From contig OX465600.1 of assembly GCA_950022295.1 (NCBI GenBank), positions 9,176,001 through 9,240,000 of the forward strand: a stretch of 64,000 nt of DNA, read 5' to 3'. The notes beneath the pieces are model-generated. The model was not told the origin of the DNA. It made no database searches and saw nothing but the letters and a program-made list of their open reading frames with translations. This document shows positions 26,401 to 37,815 of this stretch, piece after piece. The DNA comes from Bromus sterilis (Eukaryota > Streptophyta > Magnoliopsida > Poales > Poaceae). The position numbers and the translations under genes were made by a program. Numbering within the stretch: position 1 is the first letter of the stretch; each line of letters begins with the position of its first letter.

Positions 26401-28597
26401 CGCCGCCCCTCTCCTCTCGACGCGCCGCCTCCTCCCAACGCGTCGGTGGCCCTCTCCTCCCCAATGCGCCGCCGCCCCCTCCCCTTCCCGACGCCACCTC
26501 CACACCGCCCCCTCGGGTGAGTTCCTTCGCGCCCCTCATCTCGCCCCTCCGCGCCGCCACGCTCGTAGTCTAGGTTTATGGGCCTAGAGGTCCTAGACTG
26601 GTCCAATCTCCGGTATATCGTCAACGACGTATGCGACGGCGGAGCGGGAGTTCCAGAGGAGGGCCTTGGCGAATCCATCCAAAACCTCTAATTTATTCAC
26701 TTCTCTTATGCTAAATACTTCTGCATTTTCAGACTTCTTCTAGTAGCACTGTATTTTTTATCAATGTTGAGTTGCTCTGGCTCAAGTCCAAATCAAATTA
26801 CTAGCATAGCATAGCATCCATCCCCTGCTGCTTGTTGTGGTTCATCCCCTGTTTTGGCGTTCACAATTCTTGGCCCTTTGTTTATCCTTCTGTACCTAGG
26901 ATCTCTTTTACACACACTATCTGCACTGCTCGTCTAGGAGTAATATTTCAGTAAATCTTTGTCATCCAAAATCAAGCAAATTGTCACGGATGGATGTATG
27001 CCACTGTTAGTTGTCAGTTCCTGTTATTTTGCTTCAAGTTTAACCAAGTACTAGCTAAATATATTTGATTGGAGCCTTGGAGGAAACAAGTGATAGCACG
27101 TTCCTGCTTTGCTTCCCTAGTGCTTGATTTTGTTTGTCTGTGATAGCAAGTGATAGCACGACATGAGCGACATGCATGAATGGCTGCCGTTGTAAGGAAT
27201 AGGGCATGCAGAGCAAAAATGCAATGCACAGCAGCATATCTTTCCCATTTTTGGGGATAGCTCACTCCAAGTTTTATGTAGTCCTTGCTCAATGTATTTC
27301 AGTCACAGTATATTTATGTAGTACTGAGAAGAAAATGCTAGGAAGAGGCAGTGTCCGTTTGCTGTTTTTTTATGAGATGCATACCTGAATCCTTATTGAA
27401 GCTTGTCTGTTAGCTTTTTTCAACTATCGTGTAGTGAATTGTGCTGCTGTAAATGGAAAGGAATAGGCACTAGTTTGAAGATTTTGTTTTTCGAGTGCCT
27501 ATGGATTCATGGCCTTTGTTTGTCTGTTATGTTGTGTGATGTGCAAATGTACCAAAACTACACTAACCAACTACTCGTTTCTGCTGGCCAATACTACTTT
27601 GCTGCTCTACTTGTATAAAAATAGCAGTTAGTCTGAAGCTAGTAGTAGTGAAGCCGCTGGACATATGTACTTTCCAGGATCAGTTTCTGGACATTATAGT
27701 GCTTTCAGGTTTTGTATATCAACTGTCTTCTTCATTGACTATATTTTCTTCTAAATTCTAATTCAGCTCATGCGTCGGTGAGGTACCCGGATGTCGATGC
27801 ACCGTAGAGAAAGACCAGAGCATCCTGATTGTCGCTTCACACTTCAATTCTTTAGACCAGAGTAGCTATATTAATTACTCTGTAATTTGTACCAGATTGT
27901 GTGTGATGAATGCATGAACAAACCAGTGCTCGAGTCTATCAAATATTTAGTTGATATGATATTCTTTTATTTAAAAACAACGTCTGGCGTTGTGGTTGAT
28001 GACAGCAGAACTGGCCTCCCCAATATCTATCAAAGATTGCATTTTTAGATGTTTGCCTAAAATCGAATCCACCTCTAACAAACAAGTTTTTATATGGAAG
28101 GGATTTTGGTTGGAGGGATTAGGGGGGTTTGAAGGGGATTTGAGAGGATTGGGTGAAAGGGGGATTCACCAAATCCTCTGAAATACCCTCCTCCCTAATC
28201 CTCCCCATCCCTTTGAAACAAACAAAGCCTTAGGTGGTAGTGTGCAGGCCGGTACGGCCAATGGGGCAGGAGCAGCTGCCTAGCGGAGGTGATGCGCTCG
28301 TGCTCGAGGTCTAACGACACTACCCTCGCCGCATCATTGTCGTCGTCCGTGACCCAATACGTCGTGCCGTCAACGCTGACGATGCCCGCTTGAAAGCCGC
28401 ACCTAATGGTACCCTTGATGAGACCGTTGGCTGGCACCTTCCACCATGACGCCTCGCCTAGCGTGAGCACATGCACGGCGTTCGGATCATACGCCACGTC
28501 CAAGTCGGAGGGGACGCGCACCACCTTGTACTTCCCGGACGTCGGGTGATACGTGAAGTTGTATGTTTTGTTGTACGCGTCGTTCCAGTTCTGCCAT

Positions 28598-29008
28598 ATT
28601 CCGCTGCTAGAGAGTTAGTCTGCTAGCTGCTTGATGTAGATCTGTGGTTAGCTTGAGGAGCAAGCTTGTCCTTCGTCTCGCTCCACCAGCGTTGTAATAA
28701 ACCCCTTGTACCCGTATCTTTGGTAATAGAAAGTTGTTCAGTTCTATATCAAGCAGTGTCGTGTTCCAGAAGACTTGATCTCTGGGCTGGAGCACGGGGC
28801 GTTCCGGTCCTCTGAGCCGGGGTGCGACAATCACATACCCATGTGGCTAGATTCAGACATATATGATTGCTTTCTGATGGAATCTCAATTCTGAATCGAA
28901 ATACAAAATGCAACATACATTGTGTAAAAATCAGTAAGACACCATACGACTTATTGTTGTCGGTACATATGATACAACCGACGTAGTGAGTTCTGCTGAA
29001 AAATATGA
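28598..29008. other. Non-coding, LTR-like remnant
   Basis: F-box homology stops at 28597. The next 240 bases contain an AATAAA (about 28697) and end in GGTGCGACA, which resembles the 3' part of an LTR. The remainder up to 29008 is AT-rich with no recognisable gene. Confidence 0.3.
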
Positions 29009-29890
29009 GGTGGACTTTAAGCCCACCTAGCAATTTCCATTTAATCCCTAAAGGCCCATGCAGCCATAGCAAGTGGTGGGAGTTTAGTCTCACATGGCTA
29101 GTTGAGAGAGTTTTGCACCAACTTATAAGGTGGGTTGCTCTTTCACTAGGTATGAGTTGGTGTGAAGGGAAAGGAGGGGTTCCACACGCGCGCTCCTCCT
29201 CCGCCTCGCTCTTGCCTCGTCACGACGCGCGCGCGCGCCGCGGTTTGCGGGAATGCCTCGAGCCGAGAGCATCTTTTTTGGCGGTCAGAAGAGTCCGTTA
29301 AATGTGTGCCATGAATACGAATATGAAACGTCATATTGATTGTGGCTATAAACGGTCATGTTAAATGTGGTGTTAACAGCCGTAGTAATTGTCATACTAA
29401 TTACGCGGTAACGGCTGTAGTAATTGTCACGCATTAAACGTGAGTAGTAATTGCCACACATTAAACGTGAGCTGACCGCTCTCCTACCCGGGCGTGCCTA
29501 TATATTGGACGCGTCGCGGCTCTGGCAAAACACACCCAACACCCAGCCTCCTCGCACTTGCGCCCCAGTCATTCCTCTCACTGCTGCTGTCGCCGGTGAT
29601 CCCATCCCGTCTACCGCGTACACGGCTGACGGGAGAGCGGGCCTCCGAAACCCCGCCTCTCCAAATCCTGTACGGGAGAGGGGTGATTAGGTTTTTGGGG
29701 AGCGTCTCATGCGCGTCTGCTCGCCTCTGTTCGTCTTCATCCTCTACTTCGACTACGTCCGTATCGCCTTCTTCATCAACATGGGCACCGACGCCGATCG
29801 CCTGGCTGCCGACAAGGCCGCCGCTGGCAAGCGGGTGGCCGACGAGGCTGCCGCTTCCGCTGCTGCTACGGCCAACTGGAGGGTATAGCA
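29009..29890 (+). mobile_element. Decayed 5' end of a retroelement, possibly copia-type
   Basis: The sequence has LTR character: repeated motifs around TAATTGTC (29386-29460), a TATATATTGG box near 29500, then a GC-rich leader. A short frame from the ATG at 29782 reads MGTDADRLAADKAAAGKRVA and stops at 29888. No further gag or protease can be read. The family assignment is weak. Confidence 0.4.
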
Positions 29891-30329
29891 CGCTTATCCC
29901 TCTCGTGTTTATTTCTATGTGTGCAGTACTAGTGAATTGCATAGATGTTTCTACTGTTTGTCTAGTGCGTGCGTACATCACCAAGTTTCGGTATGTTATT
30001 AGCACTGTGCATGCCATGTTCATGATTTATTATTGGATTAAATTAATCAAACAATTGCTTATAATCTCAACAAGTTCCTTATACACAAGGATTACTCCTA
30101 CAATGATGATTATCCATGTTTGTGTGTCATACACAGTGACTATTCCTGCAATGACTACACATATAATCATCTAAATGATGGAGTTTAATATGAAGGATTT
30201 TGGTAAGACCAAAATATCGCTCGTTAATACAACTTGAGCACCTTCATTCATACATTATGGTATACTGTATGTTGTCTATATCCAAAATATATTAGAGAAA
30301 TTCATTGTGGACAAATCTTATCCATCCAT

Positions 30330-31465
30330 AACTCTCATAGTATTTCATTCTCTAGGCGTAGAGAAAGATCCATTTAGTCCAAGAGATGATGGAAATGAGA
30401 TATTGGGACTCAACGTTTCATAATGCCATTGGATCCACCAAACACAATTGGTTGGGACTCAAGAATATCTTTCGATATCTTCAAGACATCAAACATCTTG
30501 TCCTGGTTTTTTAGTTCCAGAAAAATCTGAACACCAATATCATTGGATACATTGATCAAATCCCAACTATGCCAGATCATAAACAAGCTTAGTATTCATA
30601 CTAGGTGTGATAGACATTCTATTAATGTCTTTGAAACAGACCTTAATGACTACGTCCACCAACCATTATCTCAAAGATTATGTTTCTTGTGTTGCCCGGA
30701 TGCAAACAGGTTACGTAACAAGCAATATCACTATATTGTTCATCTTGCAAGTCAAATCATACAACAAACTTATACGTTTGTTCACAAAGTCTCTACCAAC
30801 TTCAACATCCAAAAAATGTTCCTGGAATTGGTATTTGACGGCTTTGAGATATGCAAGAATCAGGGGGAGTATCTTCCTGAATTACTCATGTTCGATGCAT
30901 CATATTATACTCTTTTCTCTTTATGAGTTTACTTAACAGGTTCTCATCAAGGTTTTTAATGAGATAATATCAACACAAGCTCATATGTCATGCTTTCTGT
31001 TTTCCCCACCGGGGTTTTTAAGAAGCTATATACGACATATTGATTGTCCTTTTAAGTCTATGGGTTTTTCTCATATTGAGTTAAAACTTAAAAGAAACAA
31101 TAACCATTATGTGTTGTTGTATTTTCTCTTTATTTTTTTACTGGGTTTGAAGAAGTTTTGGCAACATGTCAAACAATATACTCCTCATATTTTCCCCACA
31201 GGATTTTTGGAGGAGTCTCTAATCAATATAATGATTCAACATGGACAAGTGTTGATTAGGGGGAGTGTTACAATTAATTATGTGGATAATCTCCACATTG
31301 TAATTAGAGACGGTTAGCCATATGCTAACCGACGCATCCCTCTCTCCCTTCTCTTCCAAACATCATGTCCTGTGGATGCATCCCCTTAGGGGATATATAA
31401 TGTAAATCATCATCAATGGATAGAAGAGTTGAATCATTTGTTGCCTCTCATTTTCCTATCAACAG
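30330..31465 (+). mobile_element. Decayed copia 3' end with a 200-bp LTR
   Basis: Translated in broken frames, about 30390-30590 resembles the copia RT/RNase H junction (NWLGLKNIFRYLQDIKHL, then IGYIDQIPTMPDHK), but it is full of stops. A purine tract GGGGGAG at 31259 is followed by a candidate LTR from TGTTACAATTAATT (31266) to CTATCAACA (31465). No matching 5' LTR is found in the window. Confidence 0.55.
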
Positions 31466-31473
31466 ATACAACA

Positions 31474-31626
31474 AAAGGCATTGCTAGACCAATCACGTGT
31501 ATGCATAAGGCTAAAATAATTAAATTAGATATAACCCCCAAGAAAAAAATGCATTGTGAAAGTTTTATCTTAAGTTTTTATTGCTTCTATGATATTGTGC
31601 TAAAAAACAATGAATTGAAAGAGCCC
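31474..31626 (-). mobile_element. Truncated Tourist-like MITE (family A)
   Basis: This matches the right half of the MITE at 33207-33488, including ATTGCTTCTATGATATTGTG and the terminal GAGCCC, followed by TTA. The left half is missing at the end of the copia LTR. Confidence 0.65.
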
Positions 31627-31629
31627 TTA

Positions 31630-31868
31630 GACTGCTCATAGTGAGAGTAACATATGTAGTATAGATGCCACATAATAAAAAAGATTGATGTGACAAGAAA
31701 TTAAGGAGGAAAGAGACAAATAGAGTAACATAATATATTATCATCTCATAGCGGTTTTCAATGCAAAATGAGTCGACAATGCAATAAATGAACATTTCTA
31801 TGTTATTAGTTATCTATTCACTATAAAAATAGTAATATAGTCTAAGTTACTCCCTATTATGACCAGCC
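31630..31868. mobile_element. Tourist-like MITE (family B), TTA flanks
   Basis: Terminal repeats are GACTGCTCATAGTGAGAGTA on the left and, reverse-complemented, GGCTGGTCATAATAGGGAGT on the right. TTA flanks both ends (31627-31629 and 31869-31871). It is 239 bp and non-coding. Confidence 0.7.
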
Positions 31869-31871
31869 TTA

Positions 31872-32814
31872 GTCATATTCAATTGATAAAATTGCATCAA
31901 GTAGAATACGAGCTCTGGTCCATCGACTGCCAGCTGGTACATATTTTAAAAAGAGAAAAAGTCATATAACCAGTTAATATTCCTACAAAATGAGTTTGAA
32001 ACGAATCAAGCTACGTCTTCGGCCGAGTTAAGTAGAATATGAGCTCCGATCCACCGACTGCCAGTTGGTACACATAAAAACAAACAAAAAACAACTTTCT
32101 AGATCCAGATCGCACTTTTTTTTAAAGAAATACCATTTGTCTAGTTGCCTACGTCAAGCGAGATATATGTAATTAAGTCAGCGTCTCTTTTTTTAGAAAC
32201 ACAATACAACTCTGACGCTCACATAAATGATTATACAATTAATCCTATAACGTATACATACACAATCTATCCCTATAAGCATCTTCGTAATACTGAGCCC
32301 ATATTGCATCTTGAACGGGAACGTCTCCTCCCACTGAAATTATATCATCGGAAACCCTAAAATAAATCCAAAAAAATGCGAACACTATTATCAAATCTGA
32401 GATTTAAACTTTGATAAGATAAAAATACAACCATTCATCTAACCAACTTAACTACAAGTTGATTCACACTCCTCGTTCTAAGCGCTTGATATATGAAGTA
32501 TGTGTAGGCATGTGACGGTGCCGTGGTTACAGCTAACCATGTCTGCACATACATAATTAGCGTATTTATGAGCAAATTGCTTTTGTTAATGCACACAAAT
32601 CATAAAATAATTGGAAGTCCACGATAATATTAGTCTTCATCAGGCGAGATACCTGGTTGAGCCTGCATAAGTCATGCCAGCAGAAGCCATAATGATTAAT
32701 GACCCTTAATTGAGCTGTGCATTTAGGCAAGTCGTGCAAAATATTATCAAGTCCAGTCCGACGCACATAATGCATGTTCTCCTTTTTCTCTTTCTTCTCT
32801 CATGCATGTGAAAC
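31872..32814. other. Non-coding stretch
   Basis: The sequence is AT-rich with two partly similar blocks (31911-31945 and 32038-32072, around GAGCTC and ACTGCCAG TTGGTACA-like motifs). No gene or clear element end was seen. Confidence 0.4.
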
Positions 32815-33170
32815 TTTTTTTTTAGGGAAAACAACACACCTTTATTACCTAAAATTTAAAGTCTCAGCCGAAATTATATCAAGAATGCAGTCAGGGGGAC
32901 TAGCTCCCCAAAACCCAGAACAATCACTACCAACAGAAAATTTAGCTAGCTTGTGTGCAGCGGTATTCGCCGATCGCCTTCTCCAGCTAATTTTCCAATC
33001 TTTTTCCACCAGCATCGCCTTTATTAGTCTTACAACCGGGCTCACGATTGACAGATCATCTTCCGTCTTCCTCAGGAGCGCTTCAACCTCTTGCTGTCCG
33101 TTTCCAGGTGCAGGGCGTGGGACGTCTTGCGCAATGGCGAGCAGTGCTGCCTCCTATTGGTGCATGCACT
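32815..33170 (-). mobile_element. 3' end of a LINE with RNase H-like remnant
   Basis: On the minus strand a frame (33045-32845) reads EKDWKISWRRRSANTAAHKL, typical of the RNase H-like C-terminus of plant LINEs. It then runs into an AATAAAG signal and a poly(A) run (T-run at 32815-32823 on the plus strand). This is a 5'-truncated copy. I could not fix a target duplication. Confidence 0.75.
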
Positions 33171-33206
33171 AATTAATGATGGAAGTTATGGACTTTTTTG
33201 GTCTTA

Positions 33207-33488
33207 GGACACTCCCAATGCTTGTATCTTAGCACGTAATCATAGGCATTTTGCTTATGTGGCATACTATTTAATGAAGAAAAAGAGGGAGGTTGTATCT
33301 TAGCTAAGATACAACCCTTGCACGTGACCATATGCAAAAAGCTTAATTAGACCAATCACATTTATGCATGTAGCTAAAATCATTAAATAAGATACAACCT
33401 CTAAGAAACAATGCATTGTGGGGGTTGTATCTTAAGTTTTTATTGCTCTTATGATATTGTGCTAAGAAACAATGCATTGGAGGAGCCC
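33207..33488. mobile_element. Tourist-like MITE (family A), copy 1
   Basis: The ends are GGACACTCCCAATGC and, reverse-complemented, GGGCTCCTCCAATGC. TTA flanks both (33204-33206 and 33489-33491). It carries the internal motif AAGATACAACCTCTAAGAAA shared with copies 2 and 3. Confidence 0.8.
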
Positions 33489-33742
33489 TTAGGAAATTGT
33501 CATAAGGCCTGTAGGCAAAAATAATTAATGAAAAAAAAAAACGCATGTGGTAACATAGGTAGTTACTCCCCTCTTTCCGGATATTAGGGCTTATTTAAAA
33601 AAAATGTTTTTCTATTTTATAAGTCTCAATTCTACTATTTATTATCACTTATTCAGATTTTGAGGTGCATTAAATCATTGCGTGCAAAATTTGAGAGGAT
33701 ACTCACCAATGCATGTACTACGTACTAGTTTTTGGTTATTTA

Positions 33743-33844
33743 CTCCCTCCGTACTGAAATATAGGTCTTTGTAGTATACTTCAAAGACCTGAAGTACACT
33801 AGTTGTAGTATACTTTAAAGACCTATATTTTGGTACAGAGGTAG
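33743..33844. mobile_element. Stowaway-like MITE
   Basis: It starts CTCCCTCCGTACTGAAATAT, and its other end reverse-complements to CTACCTCTGTACCAAAATAT. TA flanks both ends. The interior repeats the terminal AAAGACCTATATTT. Confidence 0.8.
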
Positions 33845-34021
33845 TAGCAGTCATGCGTGCATGCGTTGTAATTATTGCATTGATAAATGCAATTTTTGAC
33901 AAAAACGAGAGTACTAATTAAGTATTTTTGCAAACCATAAAATTTATTCCACCACTCAACATCTACCTTTGTTGGAGAGATTTGCAAATTGAGCCCTAAA
34001 AACCGGAAAGGAGGGAGTACT

Positions 34022-34620
34022 TGCTCTTTGAGTAACATCACACATACCAAGATAATATGAGTCTACAACATAATAAATTAAGTATTGCATGACACCACAT
34101 ATATGTTACACCCCACTATAGATGTAGTAGCATAGACTAGTAACATATGCCATGGTGGGAGTAACATCAGTGATAACATCACACATATGACATATCTATG
34201 CAAAATAGATGATGTGGCAATTAATTAATGAGGAAAGAAAACCATGTGGTAACTTAGGGCATTCCCAATGCTTGTATTTTAGCACGTAATTATAGACATT
34301 TTACTTATGTGGCATACTATTTAATGAAGAAAGAGATGAATGTTGTATCTTACCTAAGATACAACCCTTTCACGTGGTCATATGCAAAAAGCATGATTAG
34401 ACCAATCACATTTATGGATGAAGCTAAAATCATTAAATAAGATACAACCTCTAAGAAACAATGCATTGTAGGGGTTGTATCTTAAGTTTTTATTGCACAT
34501 ATAATTTTGTGCTAAAAACAATGTATTAAGGAAGCCCTTAAATAATTACTCATATTATAAATAACATCACACATACCAAGATAATATGTGTCCACAACAT
34601 AATAAATAAAGTTAGTAGTT
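34022..34620. repeat. Family B-like MITE DNA interrupted by family A copy 2
   Basis: GTAACATCACACATACC-like units occur near 34030 and again near 34560, on either side of the MITE at 34257-34537. The block also contains TGGTGGGAGTAACATCAG (34153). This suggests nested or tandem family B copies; exact ends are unclear. Confidence 0.45.
34257..34537. mobile_element. Tourist-like MITE (family A), copy 2
   Basis: The left end is GGGCATTCCCAATGC and the right end GGAAGCCC, with TTA on both sides (34254-34256 and 34538-34540). It is collinear with copy 1. Confidence 0.8.
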
Positions 34621-34627
34621 GATGTTA

Positions 34628-34875
34628 GGGCTCTCCCAATGCATTGTTTCTTATCACAATATCATAGGAGCAATAAAAACTTAAAATACAACCCCCACAA
34701 TGCATTGTTTCTTAGAGGTTGTATCTTATTTAATAATTTTAGCTACATGCATACATGTAATTGGTTTAGTTATGCTTTTTGCATATCAACCTCCCTCTCT
34801 TTCTTCATTAAATATTATGCCACATAAGCAAAATGTCTATGATTACGTGCTAAGATATAATCATTGGGAGTGCCC
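34628..34875. mobile_element. Tourist-like MITE (family A), copy 3, inverted
   Basis: The ends are GGGCTCTCCCAATGC and GATAATCATTGGGAGTGCCC-type, with TTA flanks (34625-34627 and 34876-34878). The internal sequence is in the reverse orientation to copies 1 and 2. Confidence 0.8.
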
Positions 34876-35082
34876 TTACTCCCCACTATGGGGGTACATA
34901 TGTAACAACATAAATAACTACCTATCCCAATGATTAGATGCACAACTTAAGACAGAACCATTCGGCCAAGTCAAATTGTAGTAGCCTGCATCTCGTCGCT
35001 TCAGGCCAGTAGTAGTAGCCGTAATGACCCTTAATTACGTTCATATATTAGGGACTTAAAACGACTTGAGCTGCCCATTTAG

Positions 35083-35335
35083 ACTAGCCACAATGTATCA
35101 TGTATGCCATGTTGGCTTTATCTGATGTGGCGCAACAACTAATGAGGAGAGAGGTGAAAGTGGTATCATAGTACGTAAACTATAAAATTTAATTTCAAAT
35201 ACATCATGTACACAAATTTGCATTGAGATTCTACAAAATATTAAATATAATGAAACTACGATAATATGCATTGTAGATGTGATATCATAAACTAGTATCA
35301 TATGCATGATACTAGTGTACGATATCAGTCTTAGC
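35083..35335. mobile_element. Probable MITE
   Basis: The stretch begins TTTAGACTAGCCACAATG and ends in ATCAGTCTTAGCC, a weak inverted pair. AT-rich, non-coding DNA between them includes a palindromic TAGTATCATATGCATGATACTA (split by one base) near 35291. Confidence 0.35.
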
Positions 35336-35711
35336 CAAGTGATGCAAAAATATCAACAAGTCCAGCGTGGCGCACCTACAGCAGTTGGTATACAGATGTA
35401 ACGACATAAACAACTACAGTACTATCCCAGTGATTATATGCACGACTTAAGTTAAGACCGAACCATTCGGCCAAGTCAAACAAAAAGAATATATGTGTTC
35501 AAGTCTTCAAGTCAGCCTAGTTGATGTAAGCAATTCTGAAGGCATGTGAAACAGGGACTTAGTGACAGCTAACCATGTGCATTCATATGTCTACATAAGG
35601 TGAATGGGTGAGTTCGAAACGAATCAGCCTGTCACTTTGTTCATGTGTGCGGCTGATCAGCAAGAGTGAGGTTGGGTGAGAGGGGGCCTGAAAGAGAGAA
35701 CCGGGATCGAG
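35336..35711 (+). other. Upstream region of the DUF4220 gene
   Basis: The block GACTTAAG..AGACCGAACCATTCGGCCAAGTCAAA-like at about 35440-35475 repeats one at 34945-34975. No clear TATA box was identified. An in-frame extension of the gene starts with GTG at 35676, so it is not a start codon. Confidence 0.35.
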
Positions 35712-37577
35712 ATGGGTCTCTCAAGTGCCATGCTATGGTGGGCTGAGTGGCAACTGCGCATCCTCGTCCTCGCCAGCCTCTTCGCCCAGTACCTCCTCTG
35801 CTTCTCTGCATGGGTGCGCAGAGCTGCTTTCCTACGCAGGTTGAGAGTGGTAGCTTGGATTGCGTTCATAGGAGCCGACGCCCTGGCGATCTACGCCCTT
35901 GCCACCCTCTTCAACCGTCAGAAGAAGGCATGGGGTGTGGGGAGCGACGCCCTGGAGGTTCTATGGACGCCATTCCTCCTCATCCACCTTGGCGGCCAGA
36001 TGACGGTAAGTGCCTACAGCCTTGAAGACAACGAGCTATGGAAACGGCACACCGTAACCCTGGTGTCCCAGGTCACGGTTGCCTTGTACGTCTTTTGCAA
36101 TTGGTGGTCCGGCAAGAATAGCCTGCTGGCGTCAGCGGTCTTGCTCTTTGTTGTCGGCATCCTCAAATTCGCCCAGAAGCCATGGGCCCTCAGGATGGCC
36201 AGCTTTAACAGCATGCTGTCCTCTAGCACAGTGTCGTCCATGCCGGAAGACACCTTTCATGAGCACATATATTCGCTTGAAGAATATGTACAGGCAGCAA
36301 AGGAATGTGTGCCACACACCACCACTTATAGTCACTATCACTATGAAGCCCAGAGCAATTATATGTTTGTCGATCGGTCTGCTCCATACTCTCTTCGGAT
36401 TAGAGCGCTTTCATGTTTCCCGAAGTTTCAGTGCCTCGGATATAATGTGTTGCAGTCGTGCCTCGGATATACATTTGATATGCTCTACACCAAACAGGCA
36501 TTGTACAACAATTCTCTTGGCTCCGCCCTATTCCTCCTGCTTCCACTCCTTGTCGCAGCTTCTATGGTGCTCTTCGTCAAGAGCCAAAAGGATGGTCACA
36601 ATGAGAGCGACATCATGGTGACATACATCCTCTTCTGTTGCACCACCACGCTCGAGCTCTTCCTTCCCTGCGTCGTACTATGCCAGACCTTTGGGTGTTG
36701 CATTTGGCTTCATAAGCATCTTCAAGGGTGGCATGATATAGTTTTACAGTACAACCTCATATCCTTCTGTCTTCGCAAGAAGAAGCCCACAGTCATGATG
36801 AGGCTTAGTACCTTTAACTTTCTACAGGAGCTTGTTAACCAACTTCTGTATATTCAGCAAGTACCTATAGCCTACCAGATTACAGGGGTGGTTCACAAAC
36901 ACGTGGAAGATGGCTGGAGAATCTATATACGTGATGCGGCAAGTTATAGCAGATTCAGTGATCTCCGAGGCCAGTGGGCTCTAAGGAGGCAGCATCAGCT
37001 AGGATGGAGCTTGAAGATGCCATACGACGAGAGCGTCCTCATCTGGCATGTTGCCACAGACCTCTGCTTTTATCACCACAACTCATCCCCTCAATGTCAA
37101 CAAGGAGATGCCACTCAACGTAGCAGGGAGATATCCAACTATATGATATACCTGCTTCTCATCCGTCCTGAGATGGTAATGCCTGGCACTAGATCTGATC
37201 TCTTCACTTTGGTCAGCGACCAAATTGTTGGAAATAGCAAGGGGCCGTTCGACACAGAGAAAAAGATTGCGCAGGAGATTCTTGACATGCCGATGCTACC
37301 CAATGCAACTGATATTGTTTCCAATGCATCCAAGCTCGCCAAAGCACTGATGGAGCTAGGAGAGGAGGAGAGGTGGACTGTGATCCAAGGTGTGTGGGTG
37401 GAAATGCTCTGCTATTCTGCCAGTAGATGTAGGGGCTACCTGCACGCCAAGGGCCTGGGTGAAGGTGGAGAGTACCTCTCTACCGTCTGGCTTCTTTGGT
37501 CGTTCATGGGAATGGAGACCTTGGCGGACAGGCATCAGAAGTCAGAGCCTCCTCAAGAAGAGGAAGAACAAGTATAA
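35712..37577 (+). CDS. DUF4220/DUF594 membrane protein
   Basis: A single uninterrupted exon of 621 residues begins at the first ATG (MGLSSAMLWWAEWQLRILVL), with a purine at -3. The N-terminus has several hydrophobic segments in the first 160 residues (LRILVLASLFAQYLLCFSAW; VVAWIAFIGADALAIYALAT; HTVTLVSQVTVALYVFCNWW; LLASAVLLFVVGILKFA). Two more lie near residues 275-345 (SALFLLLPLLVAASMVLFV; ILFCCTTTLELFLPCVVL). The C-terminus (EMLCYSASRCRGYLHAKGLG, then TVWLLWSFMGMETLADRH) is the DUF594 signature. The pair DUF4220-DUF594 is a large, grass-expanded family of unknown function, probably membrane-bound. Length and single-exon structure are typical. It looks intact and functional. Confidence 0.93.
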   Translation: MGLSSAMLWWAEWQLRILVLASLFAQYLLCFSAWVRRAAFLRRLRVVAWIAFIGADALAIYALATLFNRQKKAWGVGSDALEVLWTPFLLIHLGGQMTVSAYSLEDNELWKRHTVTLVSQVTVALYVFCNWWSGKNSLLASAVLLFVVGILKFAQKPWALRMASFNSMLSSSTVSSMPEDTFHEHIYSLEEYVQAAKECVPHTTTYSHYHYEAQSNYMFVDRSAPYSLRIRALSCFPKFQCLGYNVLQSCLGYTFDMLYTKQALYNNSLGSALFLLLPLLVAASMVLFVKSQKDGHNESDIMVTYILFCCTTTLELFLPCVVLCQTFGCCIWLHKHLQGWHDIVLQYNLISFCLRKKKPTVMMRLSTFNFLQELVNQLLYIQQVPIAYQITGVVHKHVEDGWRIYIRDAASYSRFSDLRGQWALRRQHQLGWSLKMPYDESVLIWHVATDLCFYHHNSSPQCQQGDATQRSREISNYMIYLLLIRPEMVMPGTRSDLFTLVSDQIVGNSKGPFDTEKKIAQEILDMPMLPNATDIVSNASKLAKALMELGEEERWTVIQGVWVEMLCYSASRCRGYLHAKGLGEGGEYLSTVWLLWSFMGMETLADRHQKSEPPQEEEEQV

Positions 37578-37722
37578 GCGTCATTTCAGCATTTGATTAC
37601 CCTTTTATTTTTAGAAATCAACATTTGATTTTGCTTTGAAGTAATGTATGATCAGTACCGGCATGTTTGTAAGAGTGGGATTGTGAGAGTCATTTTGATT
37701 AGCCTGGCGATGTAATGTAGTA

Positions 37723-37815
37723 TTCCCTTCGTTTCAAAATAATTGTTGTACCCTTAGTATAAATTTGTACTAGAGCTATTACAAAGTTGAGTCAGTTATT
37801 TTGAAACGGAGGAAG
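37723..37815. mobile_element. Stowaway-like MITE downstream of the DUF4220 gene
   Basis: The left end is TTCCCTTCGTTTCAAAATAA and the right end reverse-complements to CTTCCTCCGTTTCAAAATAA. TA flanks both ends. It lies about 145 bp after the stop codon, so it may fall in the 3' UTR. Confidence 0.85.

Larger units (their letters stand above)
22638..28229. mobile_element. PIF/Harbinger-like element with TTA target duplication
   Basis: The left end reads GGCCTCATTTGTTTCACAGG and the right end, reverse-complemented, GGCTTTGTTTGTTTCAAAGG. TTA flanks both ends (22635-22637 and 28230-28232), and the joined flanks restore the F-box sequence found at 44097-44116. No Harbinger transposase or Myb-like frame is recognisable, so it looks non-autonomous. 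Excluding the nested Mutator-like element it is about 2.05 kb. The part at 26410-28229 begins with GC-rich sequence and a donor-like GGGTGAGT (about 26514), then AT-rich sequence, as if a gene 5' region or non-coding transcript had been captured. Confidence 0.8.
22267..28597 (-). pseudogene. F-box gene copy, truncated and split by a transposon
   Basis: Two segments (28597-28233, then 22637-22267) together correspond to about residues 142-385 of the intact F-box protein at 43314-44471. The upper segment reads VRVPSDLDVAYDPNAVHVLTL; the lower reads RRYKFSQQNLPHPHFLYGKY. The N-terminal F-box is absent because homology stops at 28597. The body is split by a 5.6-kb insertion with a TTA duplication, and one extra base near 22318 shifts the last 20 residues. 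It cannot encode an F-box protein. Confidence 0.9.
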
